Positions 11,113 through 22,651 of a stretch of 64,000 nucleotides of DNA are shown piece by piece; the stretch's first letter is position 1; every line of letters begins with the position of its first letter. The DNA is from Bigelowiella natans CCMP2755 (taxonomy: Eukaryota > Cercozoa > Chlorarachniophyceae), in NCBI GenBank assembly GCA_000320545.1, contig ADNK01002607.1, forward strand, positions 107,001 through 171,000, written 5' to 3'. A program made the position numbers and the translations under genes. The notes beneath the pieces were generated by a model, which was given only the letters and a program-made list of their open reading frames with translations, was not told the origin of the DNA and made no database searches.

Positions 11113-12914
11113 ATGATAATGATGATGATAATGATGATAATGATGATGATGACGATGATGACGATGGCCAACACGGAGCAACTAGTTAGTCTGATATACA
11201 TCAGCCGTCATCATCATGATACAACTAATGATACAACTATTAATGTTTCTACTACTGCTACTGCTACTATTACTACTACTGACTTGGTACCACTACTGCC
11301 TATTGCGTACTTTCTTAATTTCCTACCTGTGCGAGTTTAGAAGACATCCCATGGGGCATTGCTGGCACTCCTCCAGGAGGGCACACCACAGCGTCAAGTT
11401 TAAGCTCCTCCCACTTGTTATCATTGTTATTATTTTTCATGATATGAGGAGAAAGACAAGGAGGATCAAGAAGTCAATGCAGTAACTGTACAATTTTGTT
11501 TTGAAATTAGTGAGTTGACAACGCCATTCTACATCACCAACATATGTGTCAATCACTAAAATCTTCTTCCCCCTCTCCTCTCCTCCCCTCCCCCCCCCCC
11601 CCCAACATTGAAAATTGATGACCTTTTTGATTAATGCCTTTTTTTGTAGCTTCATTGTGGCATTTTGTGACCAATAATCATACCTATAAAGAACCTCTCA
11701 AAGTCAGAAATAAAGTTACATCGGAAACTACACGTTATGTTTATGACGGCTGCTATCATTATAATTATTATTATTATTCATTGTCACATACGTGCTTCTC
11801 GGTCGTGCTTCTCGGACTAGCCCGCCAATACGATTCTAAGTATACACACACACACACACACACAGGAGAGAGGGGGAGAGAAATACAGAGAAAATAGAGA
11901 GGTTATCAATGCCCAAATATTTTAGTACATACGTGCGTGTGATGTGTTTGAAGAAGTTACATGGCAAAATATAAATTACCCACATAATATTTATCTCTTC
12001 TTACACGCTAACCTGGCCAGTAAAATCCATAATTTTTGCGAGAAAAGGCCTCAGAAAGGTAGGTATGTTCGCCGTCTAAGATGAATCAGATAGTACATAT
12101 TTTGTTGGTACGTGAACCAATACACTCTAATAAAACAAACACACCTTGTAGAGAAAAAGATAAATTGGGTTTAACTCCTCCCCCTCCAGAGAATCAATGA
12201 ATCCCTGACAAGGTAAATGATTGTATACAATAAACATAAGAAGAAGAAGAAGGAGGAGGAGGAAGAAGAAGCAGTAGAACGGGCTTCAATGGTACTTTAA
12301 TATAATCAATAAATTCCTGAAAGTAATTGATTGATGTACGTAATAACATGAAGAAGAAGAAGAAGAAGGAGAAGAGCAACAAGAAGTAGAAGGTTGGGAT
12401 TTATTGGGACTTTGTTCGAAATGGTTTTGCTCTGCATCAGCATACTATTTGGATGGAATCTGTGATATTTACAAGTGATGCTTGTGACGTACACAGGCTA
12501 TTATTGTTGTTATTACTACCTGTAGCCCTCCCTCCGCACTCATCAGCTTCACAAAAGACCAACAGAGCTAAACAATCGCCGTCGTTGCAAAAGAAGAAAT
12601 TAATGCAGATGATTGACAACCAGAAAGAATACGCATGGGGCAAAAATATGTTCGAATATCTAGTCACCAGCTTACTAGAATGTTATTACAATCAAGAAGC
12701 TATATTTGTCATCATCATCATCATCATCATTGTTAGGTAGGTAGGTAGGTAGGTAGGTAGGAGGAATTTAGTTGCAGTAACCTGTTCGAAATTAAATTTC
12801 AACTCCACCACCTCGTGTCCTGCCTGGATATTCAAATCGAAGTAGCATCATAAGCTTGGAATAGTAGTAGTAGTAGTAGTAGTAGTAGTTTCATACTGGG
12901 CATTCTCATCACTC

Positions 12915-12945
<31 letters not shown>

Positions 12946-15619
12946 TATCATCTACTTCCTTCAGTGCTTCGACAGTCTCGATAACAGCCCTTTTTGCAGC
13001 TGCACAGCTGTCGAAGTACCCGTCGTCAGTAAAATATCCGAACTGATAAGAGAATGATACGATGATGAAGATGGTGATGCTAAGGGGAAAACAGCAGCAA
13101 AAGTAGGCTGCAGTTATAGGTGGTTGGGGAGCAGGAGAGGTGCACGAAGAATGAAATGGAAATCACAACACCAGGTGATGATATTTATGCTCTGGTGGTG
13201 GTGAGAGTCACAAGTAGTCGATTGCCATTATGTCAGTAGTAGCAACCGGTTACACAAAGAAGGGCAGGCAAGTTAGAATTCGTCTATTACCTTAAGTTTC
13301 TTCTTCGAAGAAGAGGTATAAATATCGCTCTTCCAGGAAAGGGGGGGAACCACTGAGTCGTCGTTGTGCATTTTCCCATCCTCATGCCATACGCGCATAA
13401 CCTACGTCATTTATTCATTTGTGCAACGAATGGCTCAGTGGTGATAGATGGGACTACATCATCAACAGCACAAAGAAACAGTAGATTCACAGTATCATCT
13501 TCCCACCGTCTCTACCATTACCAATTCTAGATCATCGACGCATCGTGCCATAGGACCAGGGGTAGCCAACACCTAAATAATAGCAATGTCTCAATTAAAC
13601 ATAAACTTCAAGCAGCGCTACACTCACCGTCCGATTTTAAGCCTTCTTATTGCTATATATCACCAAATATTGATCTTTATGTGTGTAAAGGGTTGTTTCT
13701 ATTTTTTGTCTGCTGTCGATGAAGTTGTTGACGACGGTTGTGTGTGTGGCCTAACCACTGCTTGGCCATTTGAATCATTAGGCCGCGGAACCGCAATCCC
13801 TTTCGTTTGAAGAATGAAACATGAATATAATGAGGAAAGATGAGACAATAACAGCATTAAGATCTAATAAGGGACCTCACCCTCACTACTGACGCGTAAC
13901 AAGTATACGAACAACCCTGGCGGGTGGGCTGCAGTAAATCGGCATTTTCAATATGATTACCTTTGCATGACACTCTTCCTGGGGTAGGCTTAAAACCACA
14001 GATACCGCAAAAGCTACCGTTATTATCGTCATATATGGGGAGGAGGAGGAGGAGGATGAGAAGGAGGAGGGTGTGGAGGATGAGTACGAGGAGGAGGAGT
14101 ACGAGGAGGACGAACAAGTTGGAAATGCTTGGCTATTTTTAAAACAATAGCAGACTAATTAGCGGGTAGACCTCTGTCAAAATGCATTATTCTAGACCCA
14201 TTGTAACATCACATCATTCCTATCCTTCTCATGATTAAAAATATTGTGCTCAATGTACTCACAGCGAAGGGCCTCGAATTGAACCAGCAATGTCTGTCCC
14301 TAACCCCAACGGTGACCCTCGAGCAGCAAGCAATGATGCTTCCCCCCCAGAGGAGCCTACACCAGGGAGGTGGATACGAAGGAAGGAGAAAGAAATGGTA
14401 GGAAGGGATTGAGAGAGTTATAGGTAGTAACAGGGGTGGTGGGATGTACAGCTATTAGGATACCTCCGCTGGTTCTCTTAGCATTGAAAGGGTTCTTGCA
14501 GCATCCCCAAATGGCGTTCACACTTTCAGGGAGGAAAAGTGCCTTTTGGGAATGATTCATTCATCATCCACCATCAATTTCGCATTCATCTCCACCATCT
14601 TGCACGGAAAAGATAGCTTCGTAAAATGAATACCTGGGGAATATTGGTACGCACGAAGGGAATGGCTCCGGCAGCTCGTAGAATCTGTACGATGACCGCA
14701 TCCTGAATATTTTTAGTATTTATATTACGCATTCACGTAAGAACTATGATGGTCGCTGGCTAGCTGGCTATTGTTGTAACCTCAATTGCTGGGCGATAGC
14801 ATCGCGCACTGAGACCACACGTGGAATCAAATCCAGCCATATCGATCTTTAATGGTTCCGTCGACCCAATAAATGCAAATCAACAACCAGTAGAAGGAAG
14901 GTGGTGGGTGCTACTACTACCTGGTCTTTAATTGAAATAGGTAACCCGTGAAGAGGTCTGCAAGTAGAATATTGAACACAGCTCACTAGATAATCTTTTT
15001 AAAGAAATGAACGTGGCTCAGATTCAGCTTACCCTCGAATCTTCCCTTCTTTCCTCTCTTTATCCCTCTCTCTCGCTAATGCTATGGCTTCCTCGAAGTT
15101 AATTTCTGCCAAGCACGATAAATCCTTCTGAACACGCGCCGCGGTGCGACAGAAAGCCATGGTTACTTCAAGCGAGGTCACCTCGCCTAATGTCCAACAT
15201 CAACGATAAAAGGAAGCAACGTCGGTCAGAAATACTGCACGGTCATCAACGATTAAGACACATGTCAACGCAACCTTTTTCAAGCTTTCGGAGAAGTTCC
15301 GATGCCGAGAGATGCGTGATTTTACTGTCGTTCTTAAGATCGCCAGCAAGCAAAGTCTCCTCCATCTTCGTCAATAACTCATCGCGTTCATTACGTTTCT
15401 TCGTCGCCTTAGTAGAACAATAATGTAAGATATTGTCTCGAGAAAAACTGGACTACATAGCGTACGCACCAAAGCTCTAAGCTCCTTGCGGCGATTCTGA
15501 AGCTTGAGATACCGATAGACGCGCTTGAACAAGACGAGAGAGATGACAGTAACGGTAAACGCAGAAAGGGATTGATTTTGTTTCGCATGCTTAAGAAACC
15601 CACTCAGGATGCCCTCCAT
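10531..15619 (-). CDS. Fatty-acid amide hydrolase-like membrane amidase (amidase signature family)
   Basis: Resolved exons (minus): 15619-15470, 15407-15275, 15186-15033, 14957-14921, 14846-14781, 14702-14634, 14542-14464, 14356-14263, 14013-13961, 13799-13759, 13572-13522, 13401-13291, 13042-12956, 12823-12782, 12670-12520 (probable), 12075-12013, 11413-11327, 11064-10993, 10818-10723 and 10626-10531. The Ser-cisSer-Lys triad is complete: Lys156 (LPISIKD), Ser231 (GGSSGGE) and Ser255 (GTDIAGSIR), with the same 75- and 24-residue spacings as rat FAAH. An N-terminal TM helix is followed by basic residues, as in FAAH1, and the C-terminus (VVTLPWKDELCLRAM) also matches FAAH1. Expected role: hydrolysis of fatty-acid amides or N-acylethanolamines at a membrane. 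Between 12519 and 11414 one or two exons are unresolved. Introns carry many triplet repeats. Confidence 0.88.
11070..11166. repeat. (AT)n followed by (ATG/ATA)n microsatellite in a FAAH intron
   Basis: About 39 bases of perfect AT dinucleotide run directly into an ATG/ATA trinucleotide tract of about 58 bases. It sits a few bases upstream (in transcript sense) of the exon 11064-10993, so the acceptor abuts the repeat. Confidence 0.95.
12225..12425 (-). repeat. Tandem duplication of about 110 bp inside the FAAH gene
   Basis: On the minus strand, aagtcccaataaatcccaac followed by a CTT-rich run (about 12410-12330) is repeated as aagtaccattgaagcccgtt with a CTT/CTC-rich run (about 12290-12225). 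The spacers between them also match (attgattat/attgatt). Translation gives KVPINPNLLLL and KVPLKPVLLLL, so this is probably an exon-sized unit duplicated in tandem. Which copy is spliced into the FAAH message cannot be decided here. Confidence 0.6.
12721..12950. repeat. Cluster of microsatellites (ATC)n, (TAGG)n, (TAG)n, (ATC)n
   Basis: Four short tandem repeats within 230 bases: ATC repeats at 12711-12731, TAGG repeats at 12735-12762, TAG repeats at 12864-12890 and ATC repeats at 12914-12944. All are in FAAH introns flanking the 42-base exon at 12782-12823. Confidence 0.9.
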
Positions 15620-16469
15620 GACCTCGAATCTCACTGCAGTCGTCGGTTAGTCAGGTAGGTTGCCGAACGGGGTCGATGGGAAGGAGGGTGAGTCGCTTCC
15701 AAATGCGGAAGTTGATAGGAATAGGAATAGGAAGTTTGCCCAATGAAATCAACAATATCATCAAGTAATGTTATATACCCAATATTTTTACAAAGCGACA
15801 TGGAATTAATGAAGTCGTAACTTCTAAATTATATCACCCGAAGGCGCCACCCCCGAATGCCGTGGGAAAAATAAGACTTTTAGTATCGACCCTGGTCCTC
15901 TGGTCAGACTTATTTGCCTATGAAATATGTATACGGCATGCCACTTCATTCAACATATGCAAGATGCGGAGTATTAGTTGTGGTAGAAGAAGAGATTATA
16001 AGCCTTAGGTTCTCACCCTAATTTTTTTAAATAGTGCACTAAACGCAGGGTTTTTTTTGAAGGAATATCCTCCTCAGCCAAATTTCCAGCATAAAACCCC
16101 TTTCAGATAAGCAGATAGAGAATTTTAGAAATATTCCTCATTTTATTCGTATATTGATAGGATACGACAACAATATTTTGAAGTCGTATCACATATGATG
16201 GATCATTTTACTGGAGTCGTATATCATCGACACTCCTGAATATTGTATCTATCGCAACGATGCCTGCTTTGCAAGGGTAAGCCGCGGTGATGGTGGTGAT
16301 TTGCACCACACAGCTTTGGTGGTTGAGAACGGATGACATGCTAGTTTGGAAGAAAAATACTGATTTTATGTGCAAAGGTTTGATTGAGAGCTTAAATTGT
16401 AAATTGTAACAGAACAATTGATCACGAGTGTTTATTTAGCCTGTGCATTGATCCAACTCCGGCATACAT
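15620..16469. other. Divergent spacer between FAAH-like and SNW genes
   Basis: Divergent promoter region of about 850 bases. The block from 15780 to 16420 is AT-rich with short homopolymer runs and no supported exon. An SNW leader exon could lie here, since the protein start at 16470 is not certain. CTAG palindromes are nearly absent, in contrast to the convergent spacers. Confidence 0.45.
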
Positions 16470-18805
16470 ATGCAATTTCCATTGAGAACCATATCTTTTC
16501 TTTTGAACAGGATCCTCCCCACACCAAAGTATGGTGGAGCGGATCGCTTTGATCCCAATGATTTCAACTTCGACCAGAACAACAAGCAAAGGAAATTTAA
16601 ACAGCCACCTCCATATGGGCATCGAAAAGGGTATTCGAATTAGCACATGATACAATTTCTAATACTTTTACATTTGGTGTTCAAACCATTCACCCTTCTT
16701 CTCTCCTTACCGCTATAGTTACAAACCTCGTGTGCCTGAAGACCATGGCGACGGTGGGGCTTTTCCTGAAATCCACGTCCTACAATATCCATTGAACATG
16801 GGGAGGAAGGACCGCCAAGCAGATAGTGTCACCCCCTTAAGGGTTGATAAAGATGGAAATGTCAAGTACGATATGATTGTACACCAAGGGGTGCGCAAAG
16901 GGAAGAAAGTTTTCTCACAACTGTCCGACCTAATTGAAAAGGATGATGACTCTGATGATGACTTGGCAAAACCAAGCGAAGAAGAGGTTCAAAAACTAGC
17001 AGAGAAGACGCAGGAAGCGATGGGTAAACGCGTAACTAAAAAGATGATGTCTGCCCGCCCAACGCACATTGGCGAACAGGAAAAGAACGAACCCGTGTTC
17101 ATTCGCTACACTCCTAGCCAAGCTCAAGCAGACGCACAGCACAATTCGGGAGCTCGTCAACGTATCATCAAGCTGCAAGAAATGCCAAAGGACCCCCTCG
17201 AGCCCCCAAAATTTCGTCACAAGAAACTCCCTGCACGTCCTCCTTCTCCTCCTGTACCGGTGATGCACTCCCCACCACGGAAGATTACACAGGAGGATCA
17301 AGCCAACTGGAAAATCCCCCCATGCATCTCCAATTGGAAAAACATTAAAGGTTACACAATCCCTCTTGATAAGCGTCTCGCAGCGGATGGACGTGGGCTG
17401 AATGAGGTTCAGATTAACGATAAGTTTGCAACACTCTCCGAAGCTCTGTACATCGCAGAGCGAAACGCCCGACAAGAGATTCACGTAAGGGCAACAATGA
17501 TGAAGACTATGGCGCAACAGAAGAAGGCCCAGAAAGAGGAAGAATATCGTAAGCTCGCTATGAAAGCACGTGAGCAGACTCTTTCCCGTGCTGAACCTGA
17601 AGAAGAGGATGAAATTGAAGCCAGAGAGGCACGCGACAAGCTCAGGAGAGAACGTCGTAGGGAGATTAAGAGAGATTTGCGTATAGAGAACGCTCGTATG
17701 GGTAAAGATACAAAGGCAAAGAAGTCAGGAACGCGCTCTGGATTTGGAAGAGATGGCGACCGTGATATCAGCGAGAAAATTGCTCTCGGCCAGAATGTTG
17801 GGCAATCTCGAGATTCAATGTTTGATCAGCGGTTGTTCAATCAAGATGCAGGCATGTCGTCAGGATTTGGAGCTGAAGATGATTACAATGTAAGTCAGTT
17901 AAAGAAGAACACTTCTTCGACAGCATGTCATTGATTAGCAGCGATACCAGTTGGCTTGATCATCTGTTTGCGATTGAAAATTGTCCGAAAGCAGACTTCT
18001 AGTTGACTGATTGACCGACTAACCAATCCCTCCCTCCGCGCTTATTGCAGATTTACTCGAAGGCGCTAATGAAGGGATCGAGCGCGAATCAACTGTATAG
18101 GCCCCCAAAAGACCTACAAGAAGAAGTCAATGCAGATCGAAATATGAAGAGCATCCTTGAGTCTGGGACATCCAAGTTTAGACCTGTGAGTAAGCCATTA
18201 GAGAAGTCGTGCCTGCTTGCCGTAGCTTATTAGTCGCTCGGTTGTTGATTCTGAGCATACCTTACCTTACCTCTTTATATTACCAACAATCTCCACCACT
18301 CACCGCCTACCTCCTTCCTATAGGATCGCGGATTTAAAGGAGCAGAGGACCAAGTTGCTTCTAGTGCAAGGGCCAAGCCTGTAGAATTTGAAAAGCAACA
18401 GTCAGAGGATCCTTACGGGCTGGGGCAATTTATGAGCGAGGCAGGAAAAAAGAAGAAAGTGTGTACATCTAAACCTTAACCCTAAACCTTAACCGTTCAC
18501 TCACTGTCTATAATAACCAGATATACTCATCAATTTAAAATTTGTAGAACGCGTTGGATTCAATCGGGAAACAAGGCTTTATGAAAGCCAGCGGAGGTTC
18601 ATCCTCGAGGGACAAGGACGACTATGGGGGGGTTCACCCTGATCGTATGCGAAACATGAAATTTAAGGAAGGGTCATCCAGCTCAAGTTCAAGAAAGCGA
18701 GAAAGAGGTGATGATGACAGACGAGATAGAGACCGCGATCGTAGGCGTAGGCGTGATGATGACGATGACGATAGAGATCGAAGGGATCGTCGCCGAAGAC
18801 GATGA
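16470..18805 (+). CDS. SNW1: SNW domain-containing protein (SKIP/Prp45 homologue)
   Basis: Five exons: 16470-16630, 16719-17889, 18051-18185, 18324-18458 and 18548-18805, phase-consistent, 619 residues. It is a spliceosome-associated transcription coregulator that joins activated spliceosomes and bridges chromatin and splicing. Diagnostic blocks are PPPYGHRKG, DGGAFPEIHVLQYPLNMGRK, the SNWKNIKGYTIPLDKRLAADG core that names the family, and YGLGQFM near the C-terminus. The tail is an RD/RE-rich low-complexity segment ending in RRRRR. The start ATG at 16470 is in frame with LPTPKYGG, which resembles the family's N-terminal LPAP motif. An upstream exon joined at the acceptor ttgaacag|g is an alternative. 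Convergent with MnmG. Confidence 0.93.
18464..18494 (+). repeat. Telomere-like (CTAAACCTTAACC)n in an SNW intron
   Basis: The intron after exon 4 carries ctaaaccttaac followed by cctaaaccttaacc, two degenerate units close to the CCCTAAA plant/algal telomere repeat. Only two units are present, so it is an interstitial motif at best. Confidence 0.5.
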
Positions 18806-19921
18806 CAGATGCGTTAATGTCTAGATGTTTTCAATGCGCTCAATTCACAGCACACGAGCTGCAAAGTTGCACGTTCAATGACCCAAGCAAATCGTGGAAA
18901 TTGTGTTCGTGAATGTTGCACATGTGCTGTGCGTGAAGCACAGTCTAGACACTACAGGATGCAAATCATGGCGTCGCTTGGCATGTTGGCATGCTGCTGT
19001 GAGCGGCATGTCGGCATTGTCCACAGCTTCAAGTGTGCATTTGCACTGTTGGTGTGACCGCTAGCAATTTCAACACGCTAGCACGCTGTGAAGTCACCCA
19101 TCTAGCCATCCGTCTAGCCATGCGCACTAGCTGGCGCTAGTGCACTAGGCTAGCTAGGCCATATTGGCATGTATGTCGTGTCATCGACAGATAAGACGGA
19201 TGCGCGCAATTGGTGATGAGCTATAGAGCACTAGCAAGCTAGAGCAAATCACACATTTTTTTCAATGATCATCCGTGAGAACATGCGCGATGCGTCCTCA
19301 AGCGGCGCCACGGGGAATCCCAAGCTGGCCATCTCTAGATCTGAAGCAACACTAGAACAGCCACACCGCTAGCTAGCTAGACCGCGCTAGCGCGCAAATT
19401 GTGTCCATTCGTTTTTGTCGCGTGATGTCCTTCATGCATGCTGGCATGATCGAAGCCGACAGTGTCGACATGTGCACATCATCATCATATAATCACTAGC
19501 TAGCTAGATCAATGCAATGGACACAGTGTGCTTGCGTACATCGGTGTCTACCACTAGACTAGTCCATGAGACGAGTCGCAATGATAAATTTGAATTTTGT
19601 CAATGCTAGAATGGTCAGCCTCATCTAATGCACTAGTGTGGCTAAGCACAGCGCTCAAAATGCACACATTCATTTCTGTTGTGATCTCTTTAATGCATGC
19701 ATGAAAGAGCGGGGAGGTGTGTGCGTCGTGCTGCACGAGCGCTGCTGCACGCTTTGTTTCTGTTCCCTTGATAGTCGCTTGGTTTCGTCGTCTCTCTCCA
19801 TAATGTGGCAGTCAATTGATTGCCGAATAATAGATATCATCCGAGTCTTGTTTGTTGGCTATGTTAGTCAATCTAATATTGACAATATATACAGCATTCA
19901 ATAAGTCTTCTACGAGTTGCA
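18806..19921. other. Convergent spacer between SNW and MnmG, palindrome island
   Basis: No gene supported. It is dense in gctagc/ctag and gcatgc palindromes (19070-19160, 19365-19395, 19440-19510) and contains the third copy of dispersed repeat A at about 19738-19840. It ends about 20 bases before the MnmG stop. Confidence 0.55.
19738..19840 (+). repeat. Dispersed repeat family A, copy 2 (diverged)
   Basis: Shares ttgatag, gtttcgtc and the ggcagtcaattga block in the same order and spacing as the copies at 441-575 and 43456-43600. It lacks the gcgcgca palindromic start in clear form. Confidence 0.5.
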
Positions 19922-21610
19922 TCATTTTGCAGCTGCTGTCTGTTGTTCCTCGCTATACCTTTCGCCCTCCTCCTTAGTATTTTTCGCTTTTTTCACTCTC
20001 AAGCAGTGCGCGAAGAGGAAGCTCATGCTTGCAGGTGTGATACCGCTAATTTTATTAGCCTCCCCAATAGTCTTCGGCCGAATTTTAGTCAATTTTTCTA
20101 CCTCCTCACTCGAAAACCAACTCATTTCACCATAGTCAATGTCCTTCGGTATACGCAAATCCCGTTGTTCGCGCATACGCAACACCTGTGTCTTTTGCCT
20201 TTCCGTATATAGCGAGTAGAGGCACTCGACCTCGATTGCAAACCGAGTCGATTCGTGAACCTCTAGCATTTTTTGTGCCCCAGCTACAGCTTCTGCAATT
20301 GCAATACCATCGCCAGCATCGCTGTTTTTAGCCATTGCTACTGTCGGAGTCCCATCAATATTAGTTTTCGTAGCTGTGAGAGCCTCTAAGATGGTTTTGA
20401 GGCCAATCTTGGACTGAACCAGGTCAGATACACTTCGCTGTCGAGCATCTTCTCTGAAGCCCTCAAGTCCCATACGGTGCCATGCGTACCCAGAGAAAGA
20501 GGTGGATGTAGCGAAATGCATGCCTTCTTCGAAGGCTTTAAGAGACTTTTGGAATGCGCGCTCCCTATGGCTGCCAACAACGCCAGCGTCTATGCCTTTG
20601 GGCGTGAGCCTTCGGTCTGCATTCTCGGAGCGAAGGGAGAGGCGATATTCGCTTCGTGATGTAAACATACGGTAAGGTTCACTGGCGCCCTTAGTCGTCA
20701 GGTCGTCAATCAGTACACCGATGTATCCATCAGCCCTATCCAAGACAAACCCTCCCTCTCCCCTTTCATTACCCGCAGCTGCAGCATTAGCAGCCAAAGC
20801 GGCATTTATACCGGCCATGATCCCCTGCGCTGCTGCCTCTTCGTAGCCAGTGGTACCATTGATTTGGCCTGCGAGGAAGAGCCCAAGTACGGATCTGAGA
20901 CGGAGTGTGGGGAGTAGTTGCCTAGGATCTACGAAATCATATTCAACAGCGTAGCCAGGTTGATCGAGCACGGCATCCTCAAGGCCCGGAATCGTGCGCA
21001 CAAGGAGTTCCTGAATTTCTGGTGGAAAACCGTTATTTAGACCGTTGGGGTATATTAGGTCACTTGTGAAACCCTCTGGTTCCAACCAAACTAAGTGACG
21101 CAATCTGTCCGGAAACCGCCTCACTTTGTTCTCGATCGAGGGGCAGTAGCGTGGGCCTTTCACGCCTTCCTGGAACGTTGGAAGAAGATGCATGTGCTGC
21201 TGTACCATCTCGTGAGTGCGTTCGTTTGAGTAGGTGAAGTGCGTGGGGAGCTGTCTGCCCTTGACCTCTTCGCCGATGCCCCTCTCAGCGTTAAGGTAAG
21301 AGAAGGGGATTGGGGGATTATCACCATGAGAGGTTTGCACCTCTGTATGGTTGAAGTTAACGCTGTCTTTCTTCAACCGTGGTGGCGTACCAGTAATGAG
21401 GCGACCAAGAGGAAGCGCCAGTTTGTTCATTAAAGTGTCTGAGAGCCCGAAAGCAGCGCCGTCCCCCCTACGCCCTCCAATTTGCCGAACATGCGGACCG
21501 ATCAATATCTGTCCGCGTAGAAACGTACCACTTGCAATCACAACTTGGCCAGCTTTCAAGCATCTTCCGTCTTCAAGAATCACTCCGGTTACACGGTGGC
21601 TAACATGGGG

Positions 21611-21647
<37 letters not shown>

Positions 21648-22204
21648 ACTGATGGAAGCACTCCTTCTGGTATCGTCGTATTTTCCACCATGAGGTCATC
21701 CACACCCGCCTCCACCAGTGTCAGGTTTTCTTGCCCCTGAAGTTCTTCAAACATGTGTTTCCTGTAGAGTTCGCGATCTGCCTGTGCACGGGGTCCATGG
21801 ACAGCTGGGCCCTTAGATTTGTTCAATACTCGAAACTGCACACCGCTACGGTCGATCACACGCCCCATAAGCCCATCCAATGCATCCAGCTCCCGGACAA
21901 GATTACCCTTACCCACGCCTCCAATCGAGGGATTACACGACATAACGCCAATCGTAGATAATTTATGAGTTACAAGGGCCGTCTTGGCACCCATTCGAGC
22001 TGCAGCTGCTGCGGCCTCACACCCTGCATGCCCTCCGCCTACAACCACCACATCGCTCCATTCAGGAATCCTCGAAGAAGACAAGCACCGTTTGCCTGCA
22101 CGATGAATAAACGTTCCTGTAGGCCCGCAACCATGGTAGGCAGGGGGGCGTCGTCGCCGAGATAGGACACTGCTACTTGTAGGACGCCATCGCAGCATCG
22201 ACAT
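19922..22204 (-). CDS. mnmG: tRNA uridine 5-carboxymethylaminomethyl modification enzyme MnmG / MTO1
   Basis: Intron-less, about 760 residues from the ATG at 22204. MnmG, an FAD-dependent enzyme, works with the GTPase MnmE to install cmnm5/taum5 groups on U34 of tRNAs, in bacteria and in mitochondria (MTO1) or plastids. The Rossmann FAD motif [14 protein letters not shown] is at residues about 52-65, followed by the MnmG signatures [12 protein letters not shown] and [25 protein letters not shown] lies centrally and SGITPASM near the C-terminus. Before the fold are about 50 Arg/Ser-rich residues ([22 protein letters not shown]), a mitochondrial-type presequence. A tract of about 12 serines near residue 190 is encoded by a (TCA)n microsatellite. 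It is the only large intron-less gene here besides the Ubl gene. Confidence 0.94.
21610..21650. repeat. Coding (ATG/TCA)n microsatellite in mnmG
   Basis: A perfect gatgat run on the plus strand reads as a poly-serine tract on the minus strand inside MnmG. It lies between VLPSV and PHVSHR, in a surface loop position not present in bacterial MnmG. Confidence 0.9.
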
Positions 22205-22446
22205 TCGGAGGAGTTGTGCAGTCCCGCAAGCAAGCAAGCACGCTGCTGCTCCTCGTCCTCCAAATAACCAATCAATTCCTCACTTTCTTCGAGTAGTAGA
22301 TTGTTCGTTTGTCACATTATTACTGTAAGCGAGTTTGCTTGTAGTTTTTCCCTCGGATATTTCATGGAATATTTTTATTCTAAACTGCTGCCCAATCCTT
22401 TTTACGCAAGGGCGATCGGAGCATGACAAACACCCGAAATCATCAG

Positions 22447-22478
<32 letters not shown>

Positions 22479-22651
22479 ACACTGTGCGGAAAAAGAAGAT
22501 AATTTAATATGTGCGACAATTTACTTAGTTGTCGTACTCAAAATATCTCCTTTTTAAGGGGAACGGCCGATTCCTCAAAACCTTGCCAGTTGCCCCTCTC
22601 CTTGATCCATAGAAACCTAACACTGTTCAGCTCTTTCTCCGTTTACACATA
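22205..22651. other. Divergent promoter region, MnmG / FO synthase
   Basis: About 450 bases between divergent starts. It contains a (CAG/CAA)n tract at 22441-22480 and a poorly conserved AT-rich part at 22490-22560. No CTAG palindromes and no exon were seen. Confidence 0.45.

Noticed and set aside
11216-11485. Leu-rich plus-strand frame as a membrane protein
   Set aside because: It is the complement of CTA/ATG repeats and of the FAAH exon 11413-11327.
16996-17517. A 173-codon minus-strand open frame
   Set aside because: Antisense to the SNW core exon, with no domain and no splice or start support.
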